Shown here: piece after piece, positions 53,606 to 61,815 of the stretch | Position numbering within the stretch: position 1 is the first letter of the stretch | Layout of the letters: every line of letters starts with the position of its first letter | Assembly (NCBI RefSeq): GCF_002005565.1 | Contig: NZ_BDJC01000007.1 | Span: 1 to 64,000 of the forward strand | Direction of reading: 5' to 3' | DNA from: Streptomyces sp. JHA26 | GTDB taxonomy: Bacteria > Actinomycetota > Actinomycetes > Streptomycetales > Streptomycetaceae | DNA length: 64,000 nt | Made by a program: the position numbers and the translations under genes | The notes under the pieces: model-generated | Databases searched by the model: none | What the model was told of the DNA's origin: nothing | What the model saw: the letters and a program-made list of their open reading frames with translations, nothing else

Positions 53606-54304
53606 GGCCCGTTCAGGCGCCGTGCGCACTGCAGAAGTCCGACTCCGCGCTCGCGCAGGGCGTGGACCTGTTGCCGGCGCTCGCGGGTGGTGGTGGCCTG
53701 TCTCCTCTTCTTTACGGACGGCCTCGGCGAGGCGGTGCCACAGGCGCCGGCGGTCGCTGATCTGGACCTCGTCGGGCAGGGCTCGGCGGACCGCCTCGGC
53801 GTAGGCGGCCGATCCGTCCCGGCACACGGCCTCGATGCCCGGATGTCCGCACAGCCAGGCTTCCACAGTGACGGCTTCACGGACGGACGGTACCTCGATG
53901 CGCTCACCGGACCCGGCGTTGATGACGACCGTGGCGTAGCCCTGCCGGCGCCGCAGGGCGAAGTCGTCGACCCCGATCACCCGCGGGATCCGCACCTCCG
54001 GCACGGGCACCCGCCGCAGCAGCCGCAGGGCGCAGGCGTACGACACGGGCACGGCCAGCGATCGGGCGAACCGGCCGGGCGCCCGGCCGCACAACCCCAT
54101 GACCACCTCAGAGAGCCGGCCGGTCAGACGTGTGGTGCGGCGCCGATGGTGCTCCAGAAGCCCAGGGACCTGCTCTCGGAAGGTCTGCCGCCTGCAGCCC
54201 AGGACCGGACAGACCAGCCGTCGTGTCCTCACCCGGACCACGACCTGCCGGCCGTCGACCATCGGCTCGAGGCCGGACGGCAGCCCGGTCTCGGTCTCGA
54301 ACAC
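53606..54304 (-). pseudogene. ISL3-family transposase remnant
   Basis: The frame encodes the middle of an ISL3 transposase: VVVRVRTRRLVCPVLGCRRQ, VIGVDDFALRRRQGYATVVI (first Asp) and AVCRDGSAAYAEAVRRALPD (second Asp). The N-terminal zinc-finger region is missing. After about HRLAEAVRKE the frame is lost, and a piece of the C-terminal HTH (TRERRQQVHALRERGVGLLQ) is found one frame over just before the IS3 insertion. It is cut at both ends and dead. Upstream of it a stray piece of another gene (SQYFVLDGNTVL, near 54360) ends before the next terminator. Confidence 0.82.
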
Positions 54305-54432
54305 CGGCAGCTGGCACAGGTACGGACGCGCGGTCCCGGCGGCCGGGTTTCACAGGACGGTGTTCCCGTCGAGAACGAAGTACTGGCTCAGCGCCCGCCT
54401 CCTCCGGCGCGCGGGCGACGATCCTCCGGCGC

Positions 54433-54478
54433 GCCCGCTGCCCGGCCCGCCCGCCTGGGGGCGGGCCGGGCAGCGGGC
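54433..54478 (-). terminator. Very strong hairpin after the cellulose-binding hydrolase
   Basis: Two perfect 20-base arms (54433-54452 and 54459-54478) around a 6-base loop lie six bases past the stop of the hydrolase gene (54485). Confidence 0.88.
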
Positions 54479-54484
54479 GGTGGA

Positions 54485-56644
54485 TCAGGAGGTGCGGCAG
54501 ACCGTGCCGTTGAGGGTGAAGGTCGTCGGGGTGGGGTTGGCGCCGTCGTTGGTTCCGACGAAGCCGAAGGTGGCGGTGGAGCCGCCGCGCGGGGCCAGCT
54601 CGGCGTTGGCACCGTTGTCGGTCACATGGACGCGTGTGCCCGAGCTGGTGACGTTCGCGTTCCAGGAGCTCTGCACGGACTGGCCGGTGGAGGGCCAGGT
54701 GAAGTCCAGGGTCCAGCCGCTGATCGGGGCGTCGCCGACGTTGGAGACCGTGACGGTGGCGACGAATCCGCTGCCCCAGCCGCTGTCCACCCGGTAGGTG
54801 ACCAGGCAGCTGCTGTCGCGCGGAGCCGTGGTGGCGAAGGTCAGCGGCTCGGAGGGACGCGAGAGGCGGCCGTCGGCGTCCCGGGCGAGGACGTTGACCG
54901 TGTGCTCGGAGCCCGGCGGCAGGTTGTGCAGCGTCGCCGAGGTGGAGGTCGAGGTGGCCAGCAACTGGGCGTTGGTTCCCAGGCGTTCGTACACCTCGTA
55001 GCGCACCGCCTTGCCGTTCGCGGGGGCCGTCCAGCTCGCCGTGGCGGTCGAGCTGCCTACTGCGGTGGTCTTCGGTGCGCCGGGCGCGCCGACCGAGGCC
55101 GCGGCGGCGTGCGGGGCGACGGTGATCGTGGTGATCGAGTACGGCGGCAGCACCTGGTCGCCCCCGGCGGTGGCGGCCACCCGGGTGACATCGGTGTCGC
55201 CTCGACCGTAACGGTGCACGACCGGCGCCTGGGCAGTGGGCGTGTATCCGGCGTAACTGATATCCACAGTACGGGAGTTCAGCGGGTCCTTGTTGATCAG
55301 CATCACGCTCAGTGTGCCGTCGGCCCGGTGCACGGCGTGCGCGGAGACCTGGTCGCTGTCGGTGGAGGAGGCGACCATCGTGTCACCGGGACGGCCCAGC
55401 TTGGTCAGCGACTTGATGCCGAAGTAGGGGTGGAACGGCGTGTTCACGGTCGGCTGGCAGACGTCGCCGACGCAGCCGCCGCTGGAGAGCAGGCCGAAGT
55501 CGTTGAAGTCGGTGTCGCCGTCCACCGTCTCCACCTTGGTGGGCCCGTTGTGGACGTTCCACCAGTCGACGTTGAAGACGCCGTTCTCCAGCGCCGTCAT
55601 GTAGGTGTCCGCGGCGAACAGGCCGTTGGGGCGGCTGTTCATCTGGACGTTGGAGTTGACCTCGGTGAGCGCGATGCCGATCTTCGACGAGCGTTCCCCG
55701 GCGTACCGGTCGATCTGCCGGCGGACCTCGCGGAGCTGTCCGGGCAGCCGGGCGGTCCGGTCCAGGGCTTCGTCGGCGGTGGCGCCGCCCGGGTAGGAGT
55801 GCACGATGGCGAAGTCGATCGTGCCGGCGACCGCGGACAGCACGGTGTGGTTCCAGTCGGCCGAGTCACCCGGGCCGGTGATGCCGTCCGGCCAGTCGCC
55901 CGGTGTGGTCAGCACGGCGCCGATCTTGATCGTCGGGTCGACCGCCTTCATCGCCTCGGCGTAGGCGAGGACGTTGCGGGCGTACTCCCGCGGGCTCTTG
56001 TCCGGGTGGTCGTCGGCCTCCCAGCCGCTGCCGTAGTGGCCGTTGCCGTAGATCTCGTTGCCGATCTCCCAGTACTTCGCCCCGTAGCCGCGGGTGACGT
56101 TGGCGTACCGGACCCAGTCGGCGGCCTCCTGCGGGGTGCCGGTGCCGTAGTTGGCGATGATCATCGGTTGGGATCCGGAGGCGCGGACGCTGCCCATGAA
56201 CTCGTCGAAGGTAGTGCCGGGCGCCACGTAACCGCCGGGGGCGGTGTGGTCCTTCCAGTGGTAGATGTCGCCGTAGGAGCCGCCCGGGTAGCGCATCGCG
56301 CCGACGCCCGCCTCGCCCAGCAGGCCGGTCACCTCGGGGTCGTTCATGTGTGAGTCCCAGAGGGCGTGGTTGACGCCGAACGCCGCCTTGTCGATGGTGC
56401 CGAGCCCCACCCCCGCGTTGACGGAGACCTTGACGGTCGCCGCCTCGTCAGCGGCCGTCGCCGTGGCGGCCGGGTCCGCGGCGGTCCGGCCGGTCTCGGC
56501 GGGCGCCGGGGAAGCGGCGGCAAGGGCGGCGACCGTGGCCAGGGCGCAGACGAGCGTGGCGGTGGGGCGTCTGCCAGCGGTTCTTCCGGCTCTGCGAGGC
56601 GGTCGGCTCAACCGGCCGGTGGCGGGGAGGTGTGCGAGCGGCAT
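54485..56644 (-). CDS. Secreted clan GH-A glycoside hydrolase with FnIII and CBM2
   Basis: The protein has 719 aa. A basic start and hydrophobic stretch (TATLVCALATVAALAAASPA) form a signal peptide. The catalytic barrel (~75-430) has acid/base Glu in AKYWEIGNEIYGNGHYG and a candidate nucleophile Glu in IGIALTEVNSN, as in GH51 and related families. A beta domain follows, then FnIII (~515-600) and a CBM2 cellulose-binding module (~610-719) bounded by Cys. It acts outside the cell on plant polysaccharide; arabinofuranosidase or endoglucanase activity cannot be told apart. The ATG at 56644 follows GAGGAGG. A CebR operator 85 bp upstream implies induction by cellobiose. Confidence 0.88.
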   Translation of the reverse strand: MPLAHLPATGRLSRPPRRAGRTAGRRPTATLVCALATVAALAAASPAPAETGRTAADPAATATAADEAATVKVSVNAGVGLGTIDKAAFGVNHALWDSHMNDPEVTGLLGEAGVGAMRYPGGSYGDIYHWKDHTAPGGYVAPGTTFDEFMGSVRASGSQPMIIANYGTGTPQEAADWVRYANVTRGYGAKYWEIGNEIYGNGHYGSGWEADDHPDKSPREYARNVLAYAEAMKAVDPTIKIGAVLTTPGDWPDGITGPGDSADWNHTVLSAVAGTIDFAIVHSYPGGATADEALDRTARLPGQLREVRRQIDRYAGERSSKIGIALTEVNSNVQMNSRPNGLFAADTYMTALENGVFNVDWWNVHNGPTKVETVDGDTDFNDFGLLSSGGCVGDVCQPTVNTPFHPYFGIKSLTKLGRPGDTMVASSTDSDQVSAHAVHRADGTLSVMLINKDPLNSRTVDISYAGYTPTAQAPVVHRYGRGDTDVTRVAATAGGDQVLPPYSITTITVAPHAAAASVGAPGAPKTTAVGSSTATASWTAPANGKAVRYEVYERLGTNAQLLATSTSTSATLHNLPPGSEHTVNVLARDADGRLSRPSEPLTFATTAPRDSSCLVTYRVDSGWGSGFVATVTVSNVGDAPISGWTLDFTWPSTGQSVQSSWNANVTSSGTRVHVTDNGANAELAPRGGSTATFGFVGTNDGANPTPTTFTLNGTVCRTS

Positions 56645-56728
56645 GACGTGCCCTCCTCGGGCGAGCGCCGCGTCGGTCGGCAGGACGCCCGGTGTGAGTG
56701 GTCGGTGGGGTGCCTTCGGTGCGACGTT
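56645..56728. other. Leader region of the hydrolase gene
   Basis: This stretch between operator and start carries the ribosome site but no other clear signal. Confidence 0.4.
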
Positions 56729-56746
56729 CATGGGAGCGCTCCCATG
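56729..56746. promoter_or_regulatory. CebR operator
   Basis: CATGGGAGCGCTCCCATG is an 18-bp perfect palindrome whose 14-bp core TGGGAGCGCTCCCA is the known binding site of the Streptomyces cellobiose-responsive repressor CebR. It sits 85 bp upstream of the hydrolase start. Confidence 0.92.
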
Positions 56747-57166
56747 ATGTGGGGGAGGCATGACCGCGTCAATGGTGCGGACGAGGGCGATCTGATTTCC
56801 CGTCACCCGTGCCGCCGCGCGGTGAACCGTTCGGCCTCCGCGTGCCACCAGGCGGGCGAAGGCGGGCCGGTGACGCGGGTGGTCGGCTGGTCCGGGTGCA
56901 GTCCCAGCCGGCGCGGGGCGTCGGAGCGGACGCGGATCTCGGCCACGCATTGCCGCCCGCCACCCTCGTCTTCGCCCCCGAACAGCCGACCCAGCCGGAC
57001 CGGTACCTCCGGCTCCGTGCTTGACCCGCGCCCGTGGTCGGCCCCAGATGGAACGATCTTGACGTGACCGCAGTGCTCACGGCGTCGGTGCCGTCCTGGA
57101 CAGGCCCCCTCGTCCCCTGCGAACGAACCGGTGTGCTGACGGCCGACCGGCGGATCCGCACGGACC
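56747..57166. other. Region without a clear gene
   Basis: About 420 bases between the CebR site and the peptidase stop. A minus-strand open stretch (about 57010 to 56803, ending ERFTARRHG) has protein-like composition but no good start or ribosome site, so it was not called. No other signal was seen. Confidence 0.4.
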
Positions 57167-58720
57167 TCAGGACATGCTGCCCCGGCACACCGTTCCCACG
57201 GCCGGAGTGCGGCCCGTGCGGAGGTATGTGTCGACCGCCTCGGTGACACAGCGGTTCTGCGGGTATGTGCCGTGGCCCTCTTCCTCGGCCGTCAGGAGCA
57301 CGCCGACACCGTCGCCCAGGGCGCGGGCCATGCGGCGGGCGCCGGGATACGGGGTGGTCGGGTCGCCGGTGCCGCCGACCACGAGGACGGGGGCCGCGCC
57401 GTCGGCGTTCACCTGGGGCGTGGCGCGCTCGCCGTCGAACGGCCAGTCGTAACAGAGGTAGACGCCGGTGGACCAGGCCTCGCCGAAGACGGGTGAGGCG
57501 GCTCTGACGCGGGCCTCGTCCCTGTCGAGGCGTTCGGGGCCGGAGCGCAGGTTGGAGTCAGCGCAGGTGATCGCGGTCTGGGCGGCGCGGCTGTTGTCGA
57601 GCGAGGTCGCCGCGTGGTCGGCCGAGCCGGCGTCGTCCGCGCCCTCGCTCAGCGGACGGCCGTCGTTGTGGTCGATCAGCGCGGTGAGTGCCTCGGCGAG
57701 CGGCGACCAGCCGTCCGTGCCGAGGTCGAGATGGTCGCTGACGGCGTACGCGAGGTCGTCGGCGTCCAGGGTGTCGCCTCCGCCGGCCGGGGCGGGCCTG
57801 GTCTCCAGGCGGTCGGCCAGGCGCGCCATGCGTCGCACGGCCTCCTCGGGCCCGTCACCGGTCGGGCAGTGGCGGATACGGGCCGCGCAGTGCGCGGCGA
57901 ACCGGTCGAACGCCGCCTGGACCGCCTTGACCTGTGACACCTGCTCCTCCACGAGGTCCTCGGTCGGGTCGACGGGGGCCTCGAGGACGAGCCGTCCGAC
58001 GTGCGACGGGTACAGGTGGGCGTAGACCGCGCCGAGCTCCGTTCCGTACGAGACGCCGAAGTAGTGCAGCCGTTCGTCGCCGAGGAGGTAGCGCATCAGG
58101 TCGAGGTCGCGCGCGGTGTGCGAGGTGCCGATGTACGGCAGGAGCGCCCCGGAGTGCTCGGCGCAGGCGTCGGCCCCGTCGTAGCCGGTGTCGTGCGCGG
58201 TCTTCCCGCAGTGCACGGGGATGGTCGCGCCGACGCCGCGCGGGTCGAAGGAGACCAGGTCGTAGCGGTCGAGGAGCGGCTCGTACTGGTCGAGGTATTC
58301 GGGCAGTCCGCTCACGCCGGATACGCCGGGACCGCCGAAGTTGAGGACGAGCGAGCCGATGCGCCGGTCGTTCGGGCCGGTGGCCTTGCGGCGGATCAGG
58401 GCGACGTCGATCGTCCTGCCGTCTGGTTTCCGGTAATCGAGGGGGGCCTTCATGACGGCGCAGTCGTAGCCCGTGCGCGCGGTGGGCGGCGAGGTGCAGC
58501 GGGACCAGTTCAGGTGCTGGCCGGTGGTGAGCGCGGTGGGCAGACCGGCGGGCGGATTGTTCGCGGTGAACTCCGTACGCGGCTGCGCACTCCGGCCGGG
58601 AGCGTCGTGCTGGAGCCAGGCGCTGACGGCCCCGATCACAGCGAGGACGACCACGGCGATGATCCGCGCACCGACCGAGAGGCCCGGTCTGCGGCTTCGT
58701 ATCGGATGTGCGTCACTCAT
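57167..58720 (-). CDS. Secreted alpha/beta-hydrolase peptidase (tripeptidyl aminopeptidase type)
   Basis: The protein has 517 aa. After a basic N-terminus comes one membrane span or uncleaved signal (IIAVVVLAVIGAVSAWL, ~18-38). The alpha/beta hydrolase fold has LNFGGPGVSGVSGL (oxyanion region), nucleophile Ser in HYFGVSYGTELGAV, Asp in VGGTGDPTTPYPGA and His in EEEGHGTYPQNRC. The C-terminal cap ends with paired Cys (CVTEAVDTYLRTGR). This is the Streptomyces Tap/SlpD/SlpE-type mycelial peptidase family that clips short peptides from protein N-termini outside the cell. The ATG at 58720 is the likely start. It faces away from the HTH remnant. Confidence 0.9.
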   Translation of the reverse strand: MSDAHPIRSRRPGLSVGARIIAVVVLAVIGAVSAWLQHDAPGRSAQPRTEFTANNPPAGLPTALTTGQHLNWSRCTSPPTARTGYDCAVMKAPLDYRKPDGRTIDVALIRRKATGPNDRRIGSLVLNFGGPGVSGVSGLPEYLDQYEPLLDRYDLVSFDPRGVGATIPVHCGKTAHDTGYDGADACAEHSGALLPYIGTSHTARDLDLMRYLLGDERLHYFGVSYGTELGAVYAHLYPSHVGRLVLEAPVDPTEDLVEEQVSQVKAVQAAFDRFAAHCAARIRHCPTGDGPEEAVRRMARLADRLETRPAPAGGGDTLDADDLAYAVSDHLDLGTDGWSPLAEALTALIDHNDGRPLSEGADDAGSADHAATSLDNSRAAQTAITCADSNLRSGPERLDRDEARVRAASPVFGEAWSTGVYLCYDWPFDGERATPQVNADGAAPVLVVGGTGDPTTPYPGARRMARALGDGVGVLLTAEEEGHGTYPQNRCVTEAVDTYLRTGRTPAVGTVCRGSMS

Positions 58721-58959
58721 CGAATCCCCGCGCTCCCGCCCCGTGCCCGCATGCCCGTGTTCGTGATCGTCCGACCGTCGAATGAGCGCAGAATACAAGC
58801 CGCCTCCGACAACAGCTCAGCTCCTGGCGTCACGGATCCCCAGCCCGGTGAACGTATGCGGTCACAGCACTGGTTACAGACCCCCACACCGAAGTCTTGC
58901 CACTCTGTGGGTCGCGGGTCGGACATGCCGGCTCATCCTGCTGGCAGGAGAGGTGTGCC

Positions 58960-59330
58960 ATGACCTCGCGCCGTGAGCCTCGCCTGGCCGACGCTGCCGA
59001 GATCGCAGCCGAACAGGGCCTGTCTCCCGCGCGGATCAGCATGCTCTACGGCCGGCGTGCCGAGAACGGATTCCCGGAGACCGCCGGCATACGCGGCCGC
59101 GCCCGGCTGTGGGACCACGCGGAGGTCACCGAGTGGTTCGCGAACCGCCAGCCGGTGAGACTCCGTGGCCGCACGCCGCCCTCCCGCAGCCCGGAGGACC
59201 TGCTGAACGCGGCCGAGACCTCGAGGTTCCTGGGTCACGAGAATCCCCAACCAGGTCGACACTTACGTCCGCGACCGCCCCGGCTACTTCGACGGCCGCT
59301 TGCTTCAGTGGCGCGGCCGACACCGGCTGA
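58960..59330 (+). pseudogene. HTH DNA-binding protein fragment, frameshifted and cut
   Basis: From the ATG at 58960 (GGAGAGG upstream) the product reads RLADAAEIAAEQGLSPARIS, MLYGRRAENGFPETAG and LWDHAEVTEWFANRQPVRLR, a helix-turn-helix of the excisionase/MerR-like kind, repeated as LLNAAETSRFLGH. At a C run (59244-59247) one extra base moves the frame; NQVDTYVRDRPGYFDGRLLQ continues one frame over. It then runs into the opposite-strand CHAT remnant. It was probably a mobile-element or phage-linked regulator. Confidence 0.65.
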
Positions 59331-59800
59331 GGATCCTGGACGGCGAGCACACTGGTCTGCCCGGCGCGGGCGACGGCGGTGGCGAGTACTCGGGCGTTCG
59401 GGACGGTGCGGATTGGCAGCTCGTCGATCACGTAGCGGCGCCCCCCTGGTCTGTCCGGCGCGGGGGTCCATGCGGCGTTCGTCGGCAGCAGTTCCAGATA
59501 GCCGCTCCGGATGAGCGTCACGGGTCCCTGGCCCAATACCTCCGTGACAGGGCCGAGGACCGCGTCCCACAGCTCTCGCGTGACGTTCTCGAGCCGGGCC
59601 CACCAGTTGAGCGTTCCGTCCTGTATCAGCGCCCCCAACCGGCGTATGACCTGCTCCCTCATACACCAGCCGGTCGGACGCGCCGGCCGCCACGTCGGCG
59701 AAGGTCGGCGGCCTGAGGAAATCGGCCCGTCCGGTGGTGGTTCTGATCTCATCGACGAGATCCTCGAGGTCGGTGCGGGTGGGCGCGGCGTGGGGTGGGG
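59230..59800 (-). pseudogene. CHAT-domain protein fragment
   Basis: Read leftwards, one frame gives RADFLRPPTFADVAAGASDR and the next gives LWDAVLGPVTEVLGQGPVTL, ELLPTNAAWTPAPDRPGGRR and VIDELPIRTVPNARVLATAV, then APLKQAAVEVAGAVA. This is the middle of a CHAT (caspase-like) domain as found behind TPR repeats in actinobacteria. The frame changes near 59660 and the part with the catalytic His and Cys is missing, replaced by the HTH fragment. It is a dead remnant. Confidence 0.65.
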
Positions 59801-59887
59801 CCGGGGCAGATTCGGCACAGGGGCCAGTCGAGGCCGACCGGGCAGAGGTCCTGGCCGGGGACGCCGCAGCCGGTGCAGTCGGCGCAT

Positions 59888-60199
59888 TCGACCAGCGCGC
59901 GGTAGGTAAGGTCAGCGCAACGTCCTGAGTTGCCGGTGGGTGATAAGGCAGCAGGCGAGTTTCGCGGTCAAGCGGACCAAGGCGGCAGGCGCGGAACTGG
60001 CCCGCATCGACAACCTCTACCCCGGGCGGGCGACGACGCGGGAGTCGGCCCCAGTCTCAGAACCCGGTTGCCGTCCCGGCGAGGCGGGGGCTCCCGCTAG
60101 ATGATCGATTCCAAGGGTTGGTGGCCGTAGCGATTCCGGACCGGAAGGGTGGCGCGGCCTCATAGGCTGAGCCCCTGTCCGCATGGTCAGGGGGGAGTA
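59888..60199. other. Region with no recognisable gene
   Basis: These 312 bases show only short open frames (one ends in AELARIDNLYPG) without start sites or family motifs. It may be further debris from the neighbouring broken genes. Confidence 0.4.
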
Positions 60200-60595
60200 A
60201 TGACCAGTAGGTTCACCGAGTTGGTCGTCGACTGCCACGATCCGGAGCGGCTCGCGGCCTTCTGGTGCGCGGTCCTGGGCTTCAAGGTGATCGACCGGAG
60301 CGAGGGCAAGGTCGAGATCGGTTCCTGGGAGCCGACCGTCGAGGAGGTCCGGGTCCGCCAGATGCCGCCCACTCTGGTGTTCATCCGGGTGCCCGAGGGC
60401 AAGACCGTGAAGAACCGGCTCCACCTGGACGTCAGCCCGATCGACGGCAGTACCGACGACGAGGTGGCCAGACTGCTCGGCCTTGGCGCCGCCAAGGTGG
60501 ACGCGGGTCAGGGTCCCGGCCGGAGCTGGGTGGTCATGGCCGACCCCGAGGGCAACGAGTTCGATGTCGTGCGCACCCTGGCACCGTCCACCTAG
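60200..60595 (+). CDS. VOC-family (glyoxalase-like) protein
   Basis: The protein has 131 aa with two paired beta-alpha-beta units: FTELVVDCHDPERLAAFWCA, LGFKVIDRSEGKVEIGSW and KNRLHLDVSPIDGSTDDEVA, then MADPEGNEFDVVRTL with the usual Glu metal ligand. VOC proteins include glyoxalases, antibiotic-binding proteins and dioxygenases; the exact role is unknown. The ATG at 60200 follows GGGGGAG. It stands alone between debris regions. Confidence 0.88.
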   Translation: MTSRFTELVVDCHDPERLAAFWCAVLGFKVIDRSEGKVEIGSWEPTVEEVRVRQMPPTLVFIRVPEGKTVKNRLHLDVSPIDGSTDDEVARLLGLGAAKVDAGQGPGRSWVVMADPEGNEFDVVRTLAPST

Positions 60596-60636
60596 GGTCC
60601 GTCTTCGAAGATCATCAGGTCGTGGATCATGGTGGG

Positions 60637-60750
60637 GTGGCACGTCGTCATGAACTCACCGATCACAAGCGGGAGTTGCTCGCCCCGCTGATACCGCGGG
60701 CCGCAACAGGCCGGCCCCCGCACGATCTGGCACGGCGGCGGCACGGGAGC
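60637..60750 (+). pseudogene. IS5-family transposase N-terminal fragment
   Basis: About 38 codons from a GTG at 60637 read VARRHELTDHKRELLAPLIP followed by RAATGRPPHDLARRR, the start of an IS5-type transposase. It then stops matching. No inverted repeats were seen. It marks another old insertion near the arsenic genes. Confidence 0.65.
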
Positions 60751-60857
60751 TTCCGATCCGTAGCCCAACGGAGCGCCCTGCGGCTGCCGCATGGCGTGCT
60801 GACGCGAGTAGGCCCCGACCGTAGCCGGGGCTCGTCTTCACTCGCTCCTCGCACTCC

Positions 60858-61328
60858 CTAGCCGCAGGCGCAGCCCGCGGCGCTCGGCGCCTCCTCGGCG
60901 GCCTGGCTGGTGCAGCAGCCGTCGCCGGTGGCGTGGGGGTCGGCGCTCTTGCCGAGGGTGTCGGCGTCGGCCTTCACGACGTAGACCTCCCAGGGCTCCT
61001 TGCCGGGGCCGTGCACCCACACCTTGTCCTGGAGGGCGTAGCAGCAGGACGTGTCGTTCTCCTCGAAGGTGGCCAGGCCGGCGTCCTTGAGGCGGGTCGT
61101 GGCGGCGGTGACCTGGTCGGTGGACCCGACCTCGACGCCGAGGTGGTCCAGTCGGGTTTCCTCGCCCGGCTCGCCCTCGATGAGGACTAGCTTGAGCGGG
61201 GGCTCGGTGATCGCGAAGTTGGCGTAGCCCTCGCGCCGCTTGGCCGGTTCGGTGCCGAACAGCTTCGAGTAGAAGGTGATCGATGCTTCCAGGTCACTGA
61301 CACGCAGGGCGAGCTGAACGCGGGACAT
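60858..61328 (-). CDS. ArsI/CadI-family VOC protein of arsenic/cadmium resistance
   Basis: The protein has 156 aa: SRVQLALRVSDLEASITFYS, KLFGTEPAKRREGYANFAIT, RLDHLGVEVGSTDQVTAATT and DTSCCYALQDKVWVHGPGKE with the paired Cys typical of ArsI C-As lyases and CadI. The Cys-rich tail (GDGCCTSQAAEEA, AGCACG) may bind thiophilic metal. It is divergent from the arsR-ACR3-arsC operon and surely co-regulated by ArsR. It either cleaves organoarsenicals or is cadmium-induced. Confidence 0.9.
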   Translation of the reverse strand: MSRVQLALRVSDLEASITFYSKLFGTEPAKRREGYANFAITEPPLKLVLIEGEPGEETRLDHLGVEVGSTDQVTAATTRLKDAGLATFEENDTSCCYALQDKVWVHGPGKEPWEVYVVKADADTLGKSADPHATGDGCCTSQAAEEAPSAAGCACG

Positions 61329-61407
61329 GGCAGGGCTCCCATCCGGTTGTTTCGATGTCTGTCGATGCAACATTGCGCGCTGGATTGAAGGATGTCAACA
61401 TAGAGCC
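61329..61407. promoter_or_regulatory. Divergent ars promoter/operator region
   Basis: The 79-bp gap holds TCGATG repeated with a 4-bp spacer (TCGATGtctgTCGATG, 61351-61366) and AT-rich steps, unlike its surroundings. It is a good place for the ArsR operator, but the exact site is inferred. Confidence 0.55.
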
Positions 61408-61815
61408 ATGTCGAATCAAGAGTTTGTGGTGCTCGGTCAGACCGACGAGACTGGGGCCTGCTGCCCAGGGCTGTTGACCGCTCCCCTGGATGAGGGCCAG
61501 GCCGTGGAGCTGGCGAAGGTGTTCAAGGCGCTGGGTGACCCGGTGCGGCTGCGCCTGCTGTCGATGATCGCCTCACGGGCGGGCGGTGAGGTGTGTGTCT
61601 GTGACCTGACCCCGGCCTTCGATCTGTCCCAGCCGACGATCTCGCATCACCTGAAGCTGCTGCGGCAGGCCGGTCTCATCGACTGCGAACGGCGCGGCAC
61701 GTGGGTCTACTACTGGCTGGTCCCGGAGATGACCGACCGACTGGCGAGCATCCTGACCCGCCCCATGGGCGAGCCTCTGCCCGACCGCAGCGCGCCGGCC
61801 GGAGCTGCTTCGTGA
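61408..61815 (+). CDS. arsR: ArsR-family arsenic-responsive repressor
   Basis: The protein has 135 aa. Winged HTH: LAKVFKALGDPVRLRLLSMI, FDLSQPTISHHLKLLRQAGL and RRGTWVYYWLVPE. The metal site ELCVCDL is present as GEVCVCDLTPAF. A further Cys pair (ACCPG) lies near the N-terminus, as in actinobacterial ArsR variants. It represses the divergent ars genes until As(III) or Sb(III) binds. The GTG of the next gene overlaps its stop (GTGA). Confidence 0.95.
   Translation: MSNQEFVVLGQTDETGACCPGLLTAPLDEGQAVELAKVFKALGDPVRLRLLSMIASRAGGEVCVCDLTPAFDLSQPTISHHLKLLRQAGLIDCERRGTWVYYWLVPEMTDRLASILTRPMGEPLPDRSAPAGAAS

Noticed and set aside
56803..57010. Small minus-strand gene ending ERFTARRHG
   Set aside because: Protein-like composition but no start codon with a ribosome site and no family I recognise.
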